64,000 nucleotides of DNA from Roseiarcus sp050013915 (GCA_050013915.1 JBEKEI010000002.1:6697-70696); one strand, 5' to 3'. Counted from the first letter of the stretch, positions 17,726 through 26,689 are shown. A program made the numbers and translations. The notes: generated by a model from the letters alone, not told the origin.

Positions 17726-18415
17726 ATGACCGCGGACTCTCTGGCGGGCGTCGGAGCCTGCGTCTTCGACGCCTACGGAACGCTGTTCGACCTCGGCTCG
17801 GCGGCGCGCGGATGCGCAGACGCGCTCGGGGCGCGGGCGCCGGCGCTCACCGCGCTGTGGCGCGAAAAGCAGCTTCAGTACACATGGCTGCTGGCGGCGC
17901 AGGGTCGGCACGCCGACTTCGAGACGGTGACCGGCGACGCGCTCGATTTCGCGCTGGAGACGCTGGGAATCGACGGCGCCGGCCTGCGCGGGCGGCTGAT
18001 GAGTCTCTACCGGACCCCGGACGCTTTCCCCGAGGCTGCCGCGGCGTTGCGCGGGTTGAAGGCGGGCGGGCGGCGGCTCGCGATTCTCTCGAACGGCACG
18101 CCGGCGATGCTGGAGGCGGCGGTCGCCGGCGCCGGGCTCATCGACCTGTTCGACGCGATCATCTCGGTCGAGGAGGTCGGCGTCTACAAGCCGCATCCCG
18201 CCGTCTACCGGCGCGCGCTCGAGCGGCTCGACCTGCCGGCGCGCGCGATCGCGTTCGTCTCATCGAACGCCTGGGACGCCCATGCGGCGTCGGCGTTCGG
18301 GATGCAGGTCGTCTGGTGCAACCGCACCGGCCAGCCGCGCGAACGGCTGCCCGGCGCGCCGGACCGGGAGATCGTCTGGCTGGCGCAACTGCCCGCGCTG
18401 GTCGGCGCGCCGTGA
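17726..18415 (+). CDS. Haloacid dehalogenase, type II
   Basis: A 229-residue HAD-fold enzyme of the L-2-haloacid dehalogenase subfamily. The nucleophile aspartate lies in 'ACVFDAYGTLFDLGSAA'; 'QLQYTWLLAAQGRHADF' is the type II substrate-pocket segment, 'LAILSNGTPAMLEAA' holds the motif II serine/asparagine, and 'YKPHPAVYRRALERL' and 'SSNAWDAHAASAFGM' complete the active site. These enzymes replace the halogen of 2-haloalkanoates by hydroxyl; related proteins act on other small acids. GGGAGG lies upstream of the ATG. The family call is strong, the physiological substrate unknown. Confidence 0.88.
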   Translation: MTADSLAGVGACVFDAYGTLFDLGSAARGCADALGARAPALTALWREKQLQYTWLLAAQGRHADFETVTGDALDFALETLGIDGAGLRGRLMSLYRTPDAFPEAAAALRGLKAGGRRLAILSNGTPAMLEAAVAGAGLIDLFDAIISVEEVGVYKPHPAVYRRALERLDLPARAIAFVSSNAWDAHAASAFGMQVVWCNRTGQPRERLPGAPDREIVWLAQLPALVGAP

Positions 18416-18529
18416 CGCGGCCGGCAATCGACGCGGTCCCGGGGTGATGGGACACGCGGGCGCTCGGGAACTCCGCGCGGCTGACGACGTTTGAGCGGTC
18501 GTCTTGGGCGCTCTCTCGCGGAGACCAGC

Positions 18530-20092
18530 ATGATGAACCGGACGAGATGGTTTGGCGCCGCGCTCGCGGCGACCGTCGCATGCGCGGCCGAATCGGCCGC
18601 CGCGGCGGATCAGGCGACGATCGCGCGCGGCGAATATCTCGCCCGCGCCGGCGATTGCACGGCGTGCCACACGGCCGAAGGCGGCCAGCCATTCGCCGGC
18701 GGCCAGGCGCTGCAGTCGCCGTTCGGTCCGATCTACGCTCCCAACATCACGCCCGACAGGGCGACCGGGATCGGCGACTGGTCGGACGACGACTTCTACC
18801 GGGCGATGCACGAGGGCGTCGGCAAGCATGGCCAGCACCTCTATCCCGCGTTCCCTTATCCCTGGTTCACCAAGGTCTCGCGCGACGACGTGCTGGCGAT
18901 CAAGGCCTATCTGTTCTCGCTTCCGCCGGTGAACGCCAGGTCGCACGAGACCCGGCTGCCGTTTCCGTTCAACATCCGCGCGGGGATCGCTGGCTGGAAC
19001 GCCGCCTTCGTCAATTTCGGCGAGTTCAGGCCCGATCCCGCCAAATCGGATCAGATCAATCGCGGCGCCTATCTGGCCGAAGGCCTCGGGCATTGCGGCG
19101 ATTGCCACACCCCCAAGGGCCCGGCGATGGAGCCCGATACGTCCAAGGCCTATTCCGGCGGCGCGTTCGACGTCTGGTACGCGCCCAACATCACCTCCGA
19201 CAAGAAGCGCGGTGTCGGCGCCTGGTCGGACGCCGACCTTGCGGCCTATCTGAAGACCGGCCTCGTGCGCGGCAAGGGCGTCGCGGTCGGGCCGATGTCG
19301 CAGACGATCCACGACAGCCTCGCCTATCTCACCGACCAGGACATCAACGCGATCGTCGCCTATCTCAAGGACACCAGGCCGATCGCCGACTACACGCCCC
19401 GGCGCTCGGCCGATCTCTCGGGGCCGCACGCGACCGGCCAGAGCGTCTATCTCACCCATTGCGCCTATTGCCATCAGGTCGACGGCAAGGGCCTCGAGGG
19501 CAAGGTCCCTGCGCTGTCGGGCGACGGCGCGGTGCAGGCCAAGGGCCCGCAGGACGTCGTCGGGGTGATCCTCGGCGGCCGTCTCGCTGAAGGCACTTAC
19601 GCGCTGATGCCGCCCGTTGGCGCCGACATGACCGACGAAGAGGTCGCGGAGGCGGCGACCTATGTTCGCAACGCATGGTCCAATGCGGCGCCGGGGGTCG
19701 TCGGCGCCGGGCTGGTCGGCCAGATCAGGGCGAGAACGACCGCGATGCTGTCGAACTCCGACAACGGCGCCGGAAACAAGGACTTGTGCCGCGCCGACGA
19801 CACCCAGCCGGCGGTGAAGGCGCTCGACGATCCGCAGAACCAGATCGATCAGACCTTCACGTCGATGAAGCAGCATCCGGAATCGATCCTGCCGGCGATC
19901 GACAAGCTGATCGCCCGGGCGCGCCAGCTCGACCCCTCGGAGAAGCAGGCCGACATCGTCAACTCGCTGACCCAGGCCTATTGCCGGTTCGAGATCAAGG
20001 ACGGCGCCGGCGCCCTCGATGACAAGCGCCGCCGCCTCACCCGGTTCAGCCAGCTCGTCTACTCCGAGCTCACCAGCAACGGAAACGAATGA
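18530..20092 (+). CDS. Tri-haem cytochrome c, alcohol-dehydrogenase-subunit type
   Basis: A 520-residue secreted c-type cytochrome. A signal peptide ('FGAALAATVACAAESAAAA') precedes three haem sites: CTACH (C43), CGDCH and CAYCH, each with a downstream methionine ligand such as 'YALMPPVGADM'. The layout matches the cytochrome subunit of membrane-bound PQQ or flavin dehydrogenases ('ARGEYLARAGDCTACHT', 'YAPNITPD', 'YAPNITSDKKRGVGAWS'). About 120 residues follow the last haem domain ('LCRADDTQPAVKALDDPQNQ...'), a tail I do not recognise. No dehydrogenase subunit is adjacent. Its TGA overlaps the ATG of the FNT-family gene. Confidence 0.88.
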   Translation: MMNRTRWFGAALAATVACAAESAAAADQATIARGEYLARAGDCTACHTAEGGQPFAGGQALQSPFGPIYAPNITPDRATGIGDWSDDDFYRAMHEGVGKHGQHLYPAFPYPWFTKVSRDDVLAIKAYLFSLPPVNARSHETRLPFPFNIRAGIAGWNAAFVNFGEFRPDPAKSDQINRGAYLAEGLGHCGDCHTPKGPAMEPDTSKAYSGGAFDVWYAPNITSDKKRGVGAWSDADLAAYLKTGLVRGKGVAVGPMSQTIHDSLAYLTDQDINAIVAYLKDTRPIADYTPRRSADLSGPHATGQSVYLTHCAYCHQVDGKGLEGKVPALSGDGAVQAKGPQDVVGVILGGRLAEGTYALMPPVGADMTDEEVAEAATYVRNAWSNAAPGVVGAGLVGQIRARTTAMLSNSDNGAGNKDLCRADDTQPAVKALDDPQNQIDQTFTSMKQHPESILPAIDKLIARARQLDPSEKQADIVNSLTQAYCRFEIKDGAGALDDKRRRLTRFSQLVYSELTSNGNE

Positions 20093-20982
20093 CTTCCGCG
20101 CCGCGCGAGGCGGAACGGCGCGACGGCGGATCGAAACGGTCGGACGGCGGATCGTCGCGCACCCCGTCGAAACTCGATCAGGCCGAGCAGGATCAGGCGG
20201 CCGAGCACTCGGCGCCGCCCGCGGTCGTGATCCACGAGATCGTCCGCCACGACGGCGAGGAGGAGCTCGAACGCGGCGCCGGAGCGATCGTCTGGTCGGG
20301 CCTCGCCGCCGGACTTTCCATGGGTTTTTCCTTTCTCGGGGTCGCGCTGATCCGCTCCGCGCTGCCCGAAACCCCGGCGCATGTCCTCATCGACGGCGCC
20401 GGCTACGGCGTCGGCTTCGTCATCGCGGTGCTCGGACGGCAGGAGCTGTTCACCGAAAGCACGCTCACCGCCGTGCTCCCGGTGCTCGTGCGCCGCAACC
20501 TCGCGACCTTGCTCGCGCTGCTGCGGTTCTGGGGCTTCGTACTCCTCGCCAATATCGCCGGCACGCTCATCGTCGCGCGCCTGCTCGCGATCGACGGTCT
20601 GTTCGCCGATCCGGTCCGCGTCGCGCTCATCGGGCTCGCGCGTGACTCGGTGAGCGGCCCTTTCTGGCCGACGCTGGTCAAGGCGGTGCTGGCGGGCTGG
20701 CTCATCGCGCTGATGGTCTGGCTGCTCCCGAGCGCCAAGTCCGCGCGCCTGTTCGTCATCATTCTGCTGACCTATTTCGTCGCGATCGGCCGCTTCTCGC
20801 ACATCATCGCGGGATCGGTGGAGGCGTTCTACGCGATGTTCGTCGGCGAAGCCTCGGCGCGCGATTATTTCGTCGGCTTCTTCCTGCCCACGATCGTCGG
20901 CAACACGATCGGCGGCGTCGCGCTGGTGGCGCTGCTGAACCACGCGCCGCTGGCGCCCGAGCTGCGCGACGAAGAGGCCTGA
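20089..20982 (+). CDS. Formate/nitrite transporter (FNT) family protein, YfdC-like
   Basis: A 297-residue protein with a charged 65-residue N-terminus and then six hydrophobic segments of an FNT-type channel ('IVWSGLAAGLSMGFSFLGVALI', 'YGVGFVIAVLGRQELFTESTLTAV', 'FFLPTIVGNTIGGVALVALL'). The long acidic N-terminus and 'GRQELFTEST' place it with YfdC-like members rather than FocA or NirC. Transport of a small monovalent acid is likely; the substrate is unknown. It overlaps the cytochrome c gene by four bases (ATGA), so the two are co-translated. Confidence 0.87.
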   Translation: MTSAPREAERRDGGSKRSDGGSSRTPSKLDQAEQDQAAEHSAPPAVVIHEIVRHDGEEELERGAGAIVWSGLAAGLSMGFSFLGVALIRSALPETPAHVLIDGAGYGVGFVIAVLGRQELFTESTLTAVLPVLVRRNLATLLALLRFWGFVLLANIAGTLIVARLLAIDGLFADPVRVALIGLARDSVSGPFWPTLVKAVLAGWLIALMVWLLPSAKSARLFVIILLTYFVAIGRFSHIIAGSVEAFYAMFVGEASARDYFVGFFLPTIVGNTIGGVALVALLNHAPLAPELRDEEA

Positions 20983-20983
20983 G

Positions 20984-21094
20984 CAGATTTCGATGGGCTG
21001 ACCGACGGACCGGCAATGCCGCGCCCGCTGCCGTCGAGGACTTCGGCCGCGAGCGCGTGCTCGATCCGTTGGCCGAACCGCGAATCTCCGCTGG
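20984..21094 (+). repeat. Left inverted repeat flanking the TadG-like gene
   Basis: Begins two bases after the FNT stop. Read on this strand it matches the reverse complement of 23494-23602: 29 of the first 34 bases agree, including ACGGACCGGCAAT. After a variable block of 20-23 bases, a second conserved block starts with CTTCGGCCGCGAGCGC and continues through CGTTGGCCG and CGCGAATCTC. It has no gene of its own. Confidence 0.8.
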
Positions 21095-21204
21095 GCGCCG
21101 ACGCCGGCGGCGTCCCTTCCATTAACCAAGATCACGCGACGATCGCCATGCCTGGCTGTACCCGAGCCTTTCGGCGATCGGCTAAAGGAAGCCTCAACCA
21201 TTTG

Positions 21205-23427
21205 ATGCTTTGTTTGCCTAAAAAGCTACGGGCTCTAAAGATGTTTTGGATATTTCTTCGCGGTGCGGACCCGGCGGGAATCTTCAAGAGGTTTGGGCGC
21301 GCGTCGGGCGGCAATGTCGCGGCCATTTTTGCGTTCGCCGCGGTCACGCTCATCGTCGCGGTCGGCGGTGCGGTCGACCTCGCGCGCGCGTATAGCGCGC
21401 GCCAGAAGCTCATGGAGGTGGCGACGCTCGCGTGCCAGTACGCCAACCGCCCGAGCGTCATCCAGACCGATGCGAGCGATTACAGCGGCTCGAATGGGCA
21501 GTCCGCCTACAGCACCGCGGTCACGAACTTCATCACGACGAGCCTCAAGGCGCAGAACTTCGAGTATGCGCAGACGACGAATCCGCCATTCACCTCGACC
21601 CAGAACGGTCCGGCCAACGTCAACCTGACCGCCGACGTGCCGACGACGTTCATGCAGATCGCACAGATCCCCCAGGTGCCGATCTCCGCCTCGGTCCACT
21701 GCTTCGATGCGCCTTCAACGATTCCTCAAGTCGTCAACAGTCCGTATCTCGTCCAGGAGACGTTCGCGAATCCGCCGTCCGGCTGCGCCTACGGCAACGC
21801 GGTCTGCTGGATCAACGCCGGCGGCACGGTGGGGCCGCCCTCCACGCCTTCGTCGACGTTTCCCTCGTCCCCCAGCTTCACCGGCGCAAGTGGCATCGCA
21901 TGGTATGTCACCGGCTATTGTCTCGAAATCGACTCGCTCAAGGCCGACAACAATACGACGGACCCCGGCGCGAATCATTCGGCGGAACTCGATTGCGACG
22001 ACGGCAAAAGCGGACCCACGGACGAGGGCAACTCGGCGATCACGACCAAGCTCTATCTCGAGACCGGTAATTACGAGCTGCGCTACTTCTATCGTGCCCG
22101 CGTCGACTATCCCGACTATGATCCCGCCTACATCTGCGGATCGACCTTCAGCGACGTCTCGTGGGCGAACGACACGAATTCCTCGGGGGGGCCCGTCTCC
22201 GGCGCGCTCAGGAACAACCAACTCGAGGTCTATCTCGATCAGGTCGCGGGTTCGAGCCCGCCGCTCCACACGACGATCGACGGGACGCAACAGCTGGCGG
22301 GTTCGAACCTGATCGACGTATGCGTCTACGGATACAGCTGGATCGAACGCAGCGTCAGAGTCTTTGTCTCGACGCCCGCCTATTACTGGCTGACCTTCGC
22401 GGCCGACGGTCAGAATGACAGCTTCGGCGGCCAGATCGACAATATCCGCTTCTGCCAGGGAACATGTCCTGGAACCCCGCAGGACAACTTTCCCTCGGCC
22501 TGGCTCGCCGCGAACAACGGCGGCGTCAACAAGCTGCTGTTCGAGGACACGTTCGATAGTCCGGTCTATCCCGGTACGGGTTTCAACAACGGCGGCAACA
22601 TGTTCTACAGCGACGGCTCGAGCGGTTCGGCCTCAAGCGGCTGGCCGGGGCTCGCCGCGAGCGGCTGGAGAATGGGACCCACCAACAACATTCCCTACTG
22701 GAACGTCGCCTGCCCGCAGGGACTCCAGTGCGTCGAGCTCGGCTGGAACGGCGGCAGCTTCATCAGCCGGCCGTTCCTTCTCGATCCCGGCTACTATCAG
22801 GTCAACTACGATTATCTCTCGGAGATCACCTTCGCGTCGCTCAACAGCGTCTACTGCGGGGCGACGCCGGCCGCTGCCAACATCCCGTCTTTGCTGGCGC
22901 AGAACGACTACGGCAACATCCACTACTTCAACGTCCAGACCGGCGCGGTGACCAATTACGCGACCAACACGGTCGGCGTGTTCATGTCGCACGCGCAGCT
23001 CGCCAGCACGCCGAACCTGACCAGCGCCTTCGGCGCGACGACGACCTACACGAATCCCGACGGGACGACCTCGACGACGGCGACGGTCCCGCCGAGCGGG
23101 ATCAGCCTCACGAGCTACAACGCTTCGCAGGTCAACCCGCTGCTCGACATTTGCGGCTATGCGGCGTCGCCGCAGAAGCGCACCGCCTATATCCTGATCC
23201 AGAAGCCGGCCTATTACTGGCTGACGCTGGGGGCGCTGTCTGGCGCGGGTTACGGCGGCTTCATCGACGACGTCAGGCTGACCGCGCTCGGGAGCCCGTA
23301 CATGGCGTCGCCGCCGGCGAATGCGATCACGATCCCCGTCCCGAACCCCTCGACGGGCGGCGCCGTCTCCTACACAGGCCTCGAGATCGTCGCCGACCCG
23401 CTGACGCCGCCAGCCGCCGCGCAGTGA
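21205..23427 (+). CDS. TadG-like surface/secreted protein with duplicated beta-rich domain
   Basis: A 740-residue protein. The N-terminal 'GGNVAAIFAFAAVTLIVAVGGAVDLARAYSARQKL', read in two parts, is the TadE/TadG pseudopilin-type helix. The rest (about 60-740) is rich in Thr, Ser, Asn, Gly and Tyr and looks extracytoplasmic. Two related domains of about 240 residues (roughly 182-416 and 444-692) share 'TGNYELRYFY/PGYYQVNYDY', 'YICGS/VYCGA', 'DVCVY/DICGY', 'PAYYWLT' and 'GGQIDNIRF/GGFIDDVRL', suggesting duplicated jelly-roll or lectin-like modules with paired cysteines. No other tad genes are near. GC is visibly lower than in the neighbours. The start is uncertain (21205 or 21241). It lies between inverted repeats. 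Function: possibly adhesin-like, inferred. Confidence 0.75.
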   Translation: MLCLPKKLRALKMFWIFLRGADPAGIFKRFGRASGGNVAAIFAFAAVTLIVAVGGAVDLARAYSARQKLMEVATLACQYANRPSVIQTDASDYSGSNGQSAYSTAVTNFITTSLKAQNFEYAQTTNPPFTSTQNGPANVNLTADVPTTFMQIAQIPQVPISASVHCFDAPSTIPQVVNSPYLVQETFANPPSGCAYGNAVCWINAGGTVGPPSTPSSTFPSSPSFTGASGIAWYVTGYCLEIDSLKADNNTTDPGANHSAELDCDDGKSGPTDEGNSAITTKLYLETGNYELRYFYRARVDYPDYDPAYICGSTFSDVSWANDTNSSGGPVSGALRNNQLEVYLDQVAGSSPPLHTTIDGTQQLAGSNLIDVCVYGYSWIERSVRVFVSTPAYYWLTFAADGQNDSFGGQIDNIRFCQGTCPGTPQDNFPSAWLAANNGGVNKLLFEDTFDSPVYPGTGFNNGGNMFYSDGSSGSASSGWPGLAASGWRMGPTNNIPYWNVACPQGLQCVELGWNGGSFISRPFLLDPGYYQVNYDYLSEITFASLNSVYCGATPAAANIPSLLAQNDYGNIHYFNVQTGAVTNYATNTVGVFMSHAQLASTPNLTSAFGATTTYTNPDGTTSTTATVPPSGISLTSYNASQVNPLLDICGYAASPQKRTAYILIQKPAYYWLTLGALSGAGYGGFIDDVRLTALGSPYMASPPANAITIPVPNPSTGGAVSYTGLEIVADPLTPPAAAQ

Positions 23428-23493
23428 GGTCCGCACGCGATTCGCGTTCGGTCGATGTGGACGACAATTCGTCGCGGGGCGCAGTCGCCACTT

Positions 23494-23602
23494 CCAAGCC
23501 GAGATTCGCGTGCGGCCAACGGTTTCGAGCATGCGCTCGCGGCCGAAGACCCTGGCCGGGCGTGTGGGATTGCCGGTCCGTGGGTCAGCCAATCAGGATC
23601 TG
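23494..23602 (-). repeat. Right inverted repeat flanking the TadG-like gene
   Basis: Reverse-complement partner of 20984-21094, ending 13 bases short of the CorC/HlyC stop codon. The two copies point toward each other around a 2.4-kb interior that holds only the TadG-like gene. The longest identical run I see is CTTCGGCCGCGAGCGC. Copies are about 80% alike by hand alignment, so they are old or have diverged under selection. Confidence 0.8.
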
Positions 23603-23614
23603 CAGAGCGACGCC

Positions 23615-24934
23615 TCAGTCGCGCAGGGCGGCGTCGCCCTCGTTGCTCTGTTCCTCCGCCGGCTTCGCCTTGGACGCGGCGAGCGCGGAGATGCGCAGCG
23701 CCGCAATGCGGTTGCGGTTCTTGCGCAGCACCTCGAACCGGAAACCGTGGAAGAGGAAGACCTGCCGCGGGTCGGGGATGGCGCGCGCCTCGTGAATGAC
23801 GAGGCCGGCGATCGTCGTCGCCTCCTCGTCGGGCAGGTTCCAGTCCATCGCACGGTTGAGATCGCGGATCGTGACCGAGCCCTCGACGATGACCGAGCCG
23901 TCCGGCTGCGGCCGCATGCCGTGGGCGGCGACGTCGTGCTCGTCCTTGATGTCGCCGACGATCTCCTCGATGATGTCCTCGAGGGTCACCAGGCCCATGA
24001 CGACGCCGTATTCGTCGACGACCATCGCGAAATGCGTCTTCCGGCGCAAGAACGCCTGTAGCTGGTCGCGCAGCGTCGTGGTGTCGGGAATGAACCAGAC
24101 GTCGAGCGCGATATCCTCGATGTCGAGTCGGCTCGAATCGCCGCCGGCGGCCGCGAGCGCGCGGAACAGGTCCTTGGCGTGCAGCACGCCTATGATGTTG
24201 TCCGGCTGGCCGCGCCACAGCGGCAGGCGCGTATGCGGCGAGGCGAGCACCTCGCGCACGAGGTCGCGCGGCGGCAGGTCGGCGTTGACCGTCCGCATCC
24301 CCGTGCGGTGCACCATCACCTCGGACACTTCGATCTCGCCGAGTTCGAGCAGCGCGCCGAACATGTCGCGCTCCGAACGCGCCACGCCGCCCTCGCGATG
24401 CAGCAGTTCGACCGCGCCGCGCAATTCCTCATGGCCCGCGGCGATCGTCTGGCGCTCGCTGACGCGCATCCCGCACAGCCACAGCAGGCCCCTCACGAAG
24501 GTCTCGATCGCGGCGACCACCGGCCAGAAGATCGTCACGAAGAACGAGACGACCGGCGCGATCGCCAGCGAGACGCGATCGGGATAGGCGATCGCCACCG
24601 TCTTGGGCAGGACTTCGGCGAAGACGACGATCAGCGCGGTCATGATCGCGGTCGCGTAGACGACGCCGCGGTCGCCCGCCAGGACCAGCAGCACGCTGGT
24701 CGCGAAGGACGAGGCGGCGATATTGACGACCTGGCCGCCCAGCAGCATCGCGCCGATCAGCCGGCCGCGCGCGGCGATGAGGCGGTTGACAAGGCCGGCC
24801 GCCGGATCGCCGTCCATCTCCAGCGCATGCATCCTGGCGCGGGAGGCTGCGGTGAGCGCGGTCTCCGCACCCGAGAAGAATGCGGACGCCAGCAGACTCG
24901 CCAACACGATCAGAGCGTCGACGGCTAACGACAT
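23615..24934 (-). CDS. Hemolysin-like CNNM/CBS/CorC_HlyC membrane protein
   Basis: A 439-residue protein of the HlyC/CorC family. It has an N-terminal DUF21/CNNM membrane domain with four helices (about 1-180, 'LIVLASLLASAFFSGAETALTAASRARM'), two CBS domains ('VMVHRTGMRTVNADLPPRDLV', 'VLHAKDLFRALAAAGGD', 'DEYGVVMGLVTLEDIIEEIVGDI') and a C-terminal transporter-associated domain. Relatives take part in Mg2+/Co2+ homeostasis; a true haemolysin role is not implied. It follows aroKB on the same strand 36 bases after its stop, the conserved alphaproteobacterial aroK-aroB-CorC order. Confidence 0.92.
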   Translation of the reverse strand: MSLAVDALIVLASLLASAFFSGAETALTAASRARMHALEMDGDPAAGLVNRLIAARGRLIGAMLLGGQVVNIAASSFATSVLLVLAGDRGVVYATAIMTALIVVFAEVLPKTVAIAYPDRVSLAIAPVVSFFVTIFWPVVAAIETFVRGLLWLCGMRVSERQTIAAGHEELRGAVELLHREGGVARSERDMFGALLELGEIEVSEVMVHRTGMRTVNADLPPRDLVREVLASPHTRLPLWRGQPDNIIGVLHAKDLFRALAAAGGDSSRLDIEDIALDVWFIPDTTTLRDQLQAFLRRKTHFAMVVDEYGVVMGLVTLEDIIEEIVGDIKDEHDVAAHGMRPQPDGSVIVEGSVTIRDLNRAMDWNLPDEEATTIAGLVIHEARAIPDPRQVFLFHGFRFEVLRKNRNRIAALRISALAASKAKPAEEQSNEGDAALRD

Positions 24935-24970
24935 TGGGGGCCTCGATGTTGGGCTCGCGAACCGCGCAGT

Positions 24971-26689
24971 CTATTCCCTGAGCGCCAGTTCGTCGTCCAG
25001 AAAGCCGCGCACCCGCGCTTCGGCGACATCCTTGGCGATGAAGCTCGCGCCGATGCCGCGCGCCAGGATGAAGGTCAGGCGGCCGCGCTCGACCTTCTTG
25101 TCCTGACGCATCGCAGCCAGGATCGCCTCGGGGTCGGCTTCGAGGCCGGCGATCTCACGGATCCGGGTGGGAAGTCCGACCGCGCGCAGGTGGTTTTCGA
25201 CCCGCACGGCGTCCTGGCCGGAGCAGTAGCCGAGCGCCCGGGAGAAGCGGAACGCGCAGGCCATGCCGATCGCCACCGCCTCGCCGTGAACGAGGCGAGC
25301 GCCGTCGTAGCCGGTCAGGCGCTCGAGCGCATGGCCGAACGTGTGGCCGAGATTGAGGAGGGCGCGCTCGCCCTGCTCGGTCTCGTCGGCCGCGACCACC
25401 AAGGCCTTGGCGGCGCAGCTCGTCGCCACCGCGTGAAGTCGCGCGGGGCCGCCCGCGAAGACGTCGCGCCAGCGCGACTCCAGCCACTCGAAGAAGCCGA
25501 CGTCGGCGATGAGACCGTATTTCAGGGTCTCGGCATAACCGGCGCGAAATTCGCGCGCGCTCAGCGTGTCGAGCGCGCCGGTGTCGGCGAGGACCAGCGA
25601 GGGCTGGTGGAACGCGCCGACCAGGTTCTTTCCGTGGACGGAATTGATCGCGGTCTTGCCGCCGACCGACGAATCGACCTGGGCGAGCAAGGTCGTGGGG
25701 ATCTGCACGAGGCGCAGCCCGCGCCGCACGCTCGCGGCGGCGAAGCCCGTGAGGTCGCCGACCACGCCGCCGCCGAGGGCGACGACGAGGTCGCGCCGCT
25801 CGACATGGGCGGCGAGCAGGCCGTCGCAGACCTCGGCGAAGCAAGCGTAGGACTTCGAGGATTCCCCCGGCGGGACCACGATCTGCGTGTGGCGCAGCCC
25901 GGCCTCGGCGAGGCTGCGCGCGAGCGGCCCGAGATGGAGCGCGGCGACGTTCTGGTCGGTGACGACGGCGCAATGGGCGCCAGGCGCCAGGCGCGCCAGA
26001 TGGGCGCCCGCGGCGCCGATCAGCCCCTCGCCGATCAATATCTTGTAGGCGCGGGCCCCGAGCGCGACCTCGACTTCCCGGATGGCCGCGGCGGGCGGCG
26101 GCGCGGCGGCGGGGGCGCGGCGGGGAGCGGCCAGATGGGCGCCGAGCGCGGCGACGATGGTTTCGACGACCGCGTCATGCGGCCCGTCGCGCGGCTCGAT
26201 CGTCAGATCGGCGAGGCCATAGATCGGCCCGCGCTCGCGCAACAGGCGGCGCAGCGTCTCCTCGGGATTGGCCGTCTGCAGCAGCGGCCGATTCGAACGC
26301 TTGCGCACGCGGCGCATCAGCACCTCGACGTCGGGCTTCAGCCAGATCGAGACGCTCGTTTCGGCGATCCGCCGACGGGTCGATTCGTGCATGAACGCGC
26401 CGCCGCCGGTCGCGAGCACTTTTTGTCCCTCGCCGAGCAGCCGCGCGACCACCTTGCGTTCGCCGTCGCGGAAATAGGGCTCGCCGAAGCGCTCGAAAAT
26501 CTCGGGCACCGTCATCTGCGCGCCCGCCTCGATTTCGCTGTCGGCGTCGACGAACGGCAGGCCGAGATGCCCGGCGAGGCGGCGGCCGACCGACGTCTTG
26601 CCGGCGCCCATCATGCCGACGAGCACGATCGAGCGCCCGTCGAGAGCGGCCACCAGGGCGGCCCGGTCGGAGGGCGCCCAATCCGTCAT
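24971..26689 (-). CDS. aroKB: Bifunctional shikimate kinase / 3-dehydroquinate synthase
   Basis: One 572-residue chain with two shikimate-pathway enzymes. Residues about 1-185 are shikimate kinase (P-loop 'LVGMMGAGKTSVGRRLA', 'DADSEIE', 'GGGAFM', 'RPLL'). After an Ala/Pro-rich linker, residues about 205-572 are dehydroquinate synthase ('VPPGESSKS', 'LGGGVVGDLTGFAA', 'TTLLAQVDSSVGGKTAIN', 'LNLGHTFGHALE'). In most bacteria these are separate, often adjacent genes; here no stop separates them. The ATG at 26689 is chosen from the 'MTDWAPSDRA' start. Upstream is a 244-base divergent region shared with the EF-G-like gene. Confidence 0.94.
   Translation of the reverse strand: MTDWAPSDRAALVAALDGRSIVLVGMMGAGKTSVGRRLAGHLGLPFVDADSEIEAGAQMTVPEIFERFGEPYFRDGERKVVARLLGEGQKVLATGGGAFMHESTRRRIAETSVSIWLKPDVEVLMRRVRKRSNRPLLQTANPEETLRRLLRERGPIYGLADLTIEPRDGPHDAVVETIVAALGAHLAAPRRAPAAAPPPAAAIREVEVALGARAYKILIGEGLIGAAGAHLARLAPGAHCAVVTDQNVAALHLGPLARSLAEAGLRHTQIVVPPGESSKSYACFAEVCDGLLAAHVERRDLVVALGGGVVGDLTGFAAASVRRGLRLVQIPTTLLAQVDSSVGGKTAINSVHGKNLVGAFHQPSLVLADTGALDTLSAREFRAGYAETLKYGLIADVGFFEWLESRWRDVFAGGPARLHAVATSCAAKALVVAADETEQGERALLNLGHTFGHALERLTGYDGARLVHGEAVAIGMACAFRFSRALGYCSGQDAVRVENHLRAVGLPTRIREIAGLEADPEAILAAMRQDKKVERGRLTFILARGIGASFIAKDVAEARVRGFLDDELALRE

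Noticed and set aside
20984..23602. Target-site duplication at the ends of the inverted repeats
   Set aside because: The flanking bases (GCCTGAG on the left, CAGAGCG on the right) do not form a convincing duplication, so a specific transposition mechanism is not claimed.
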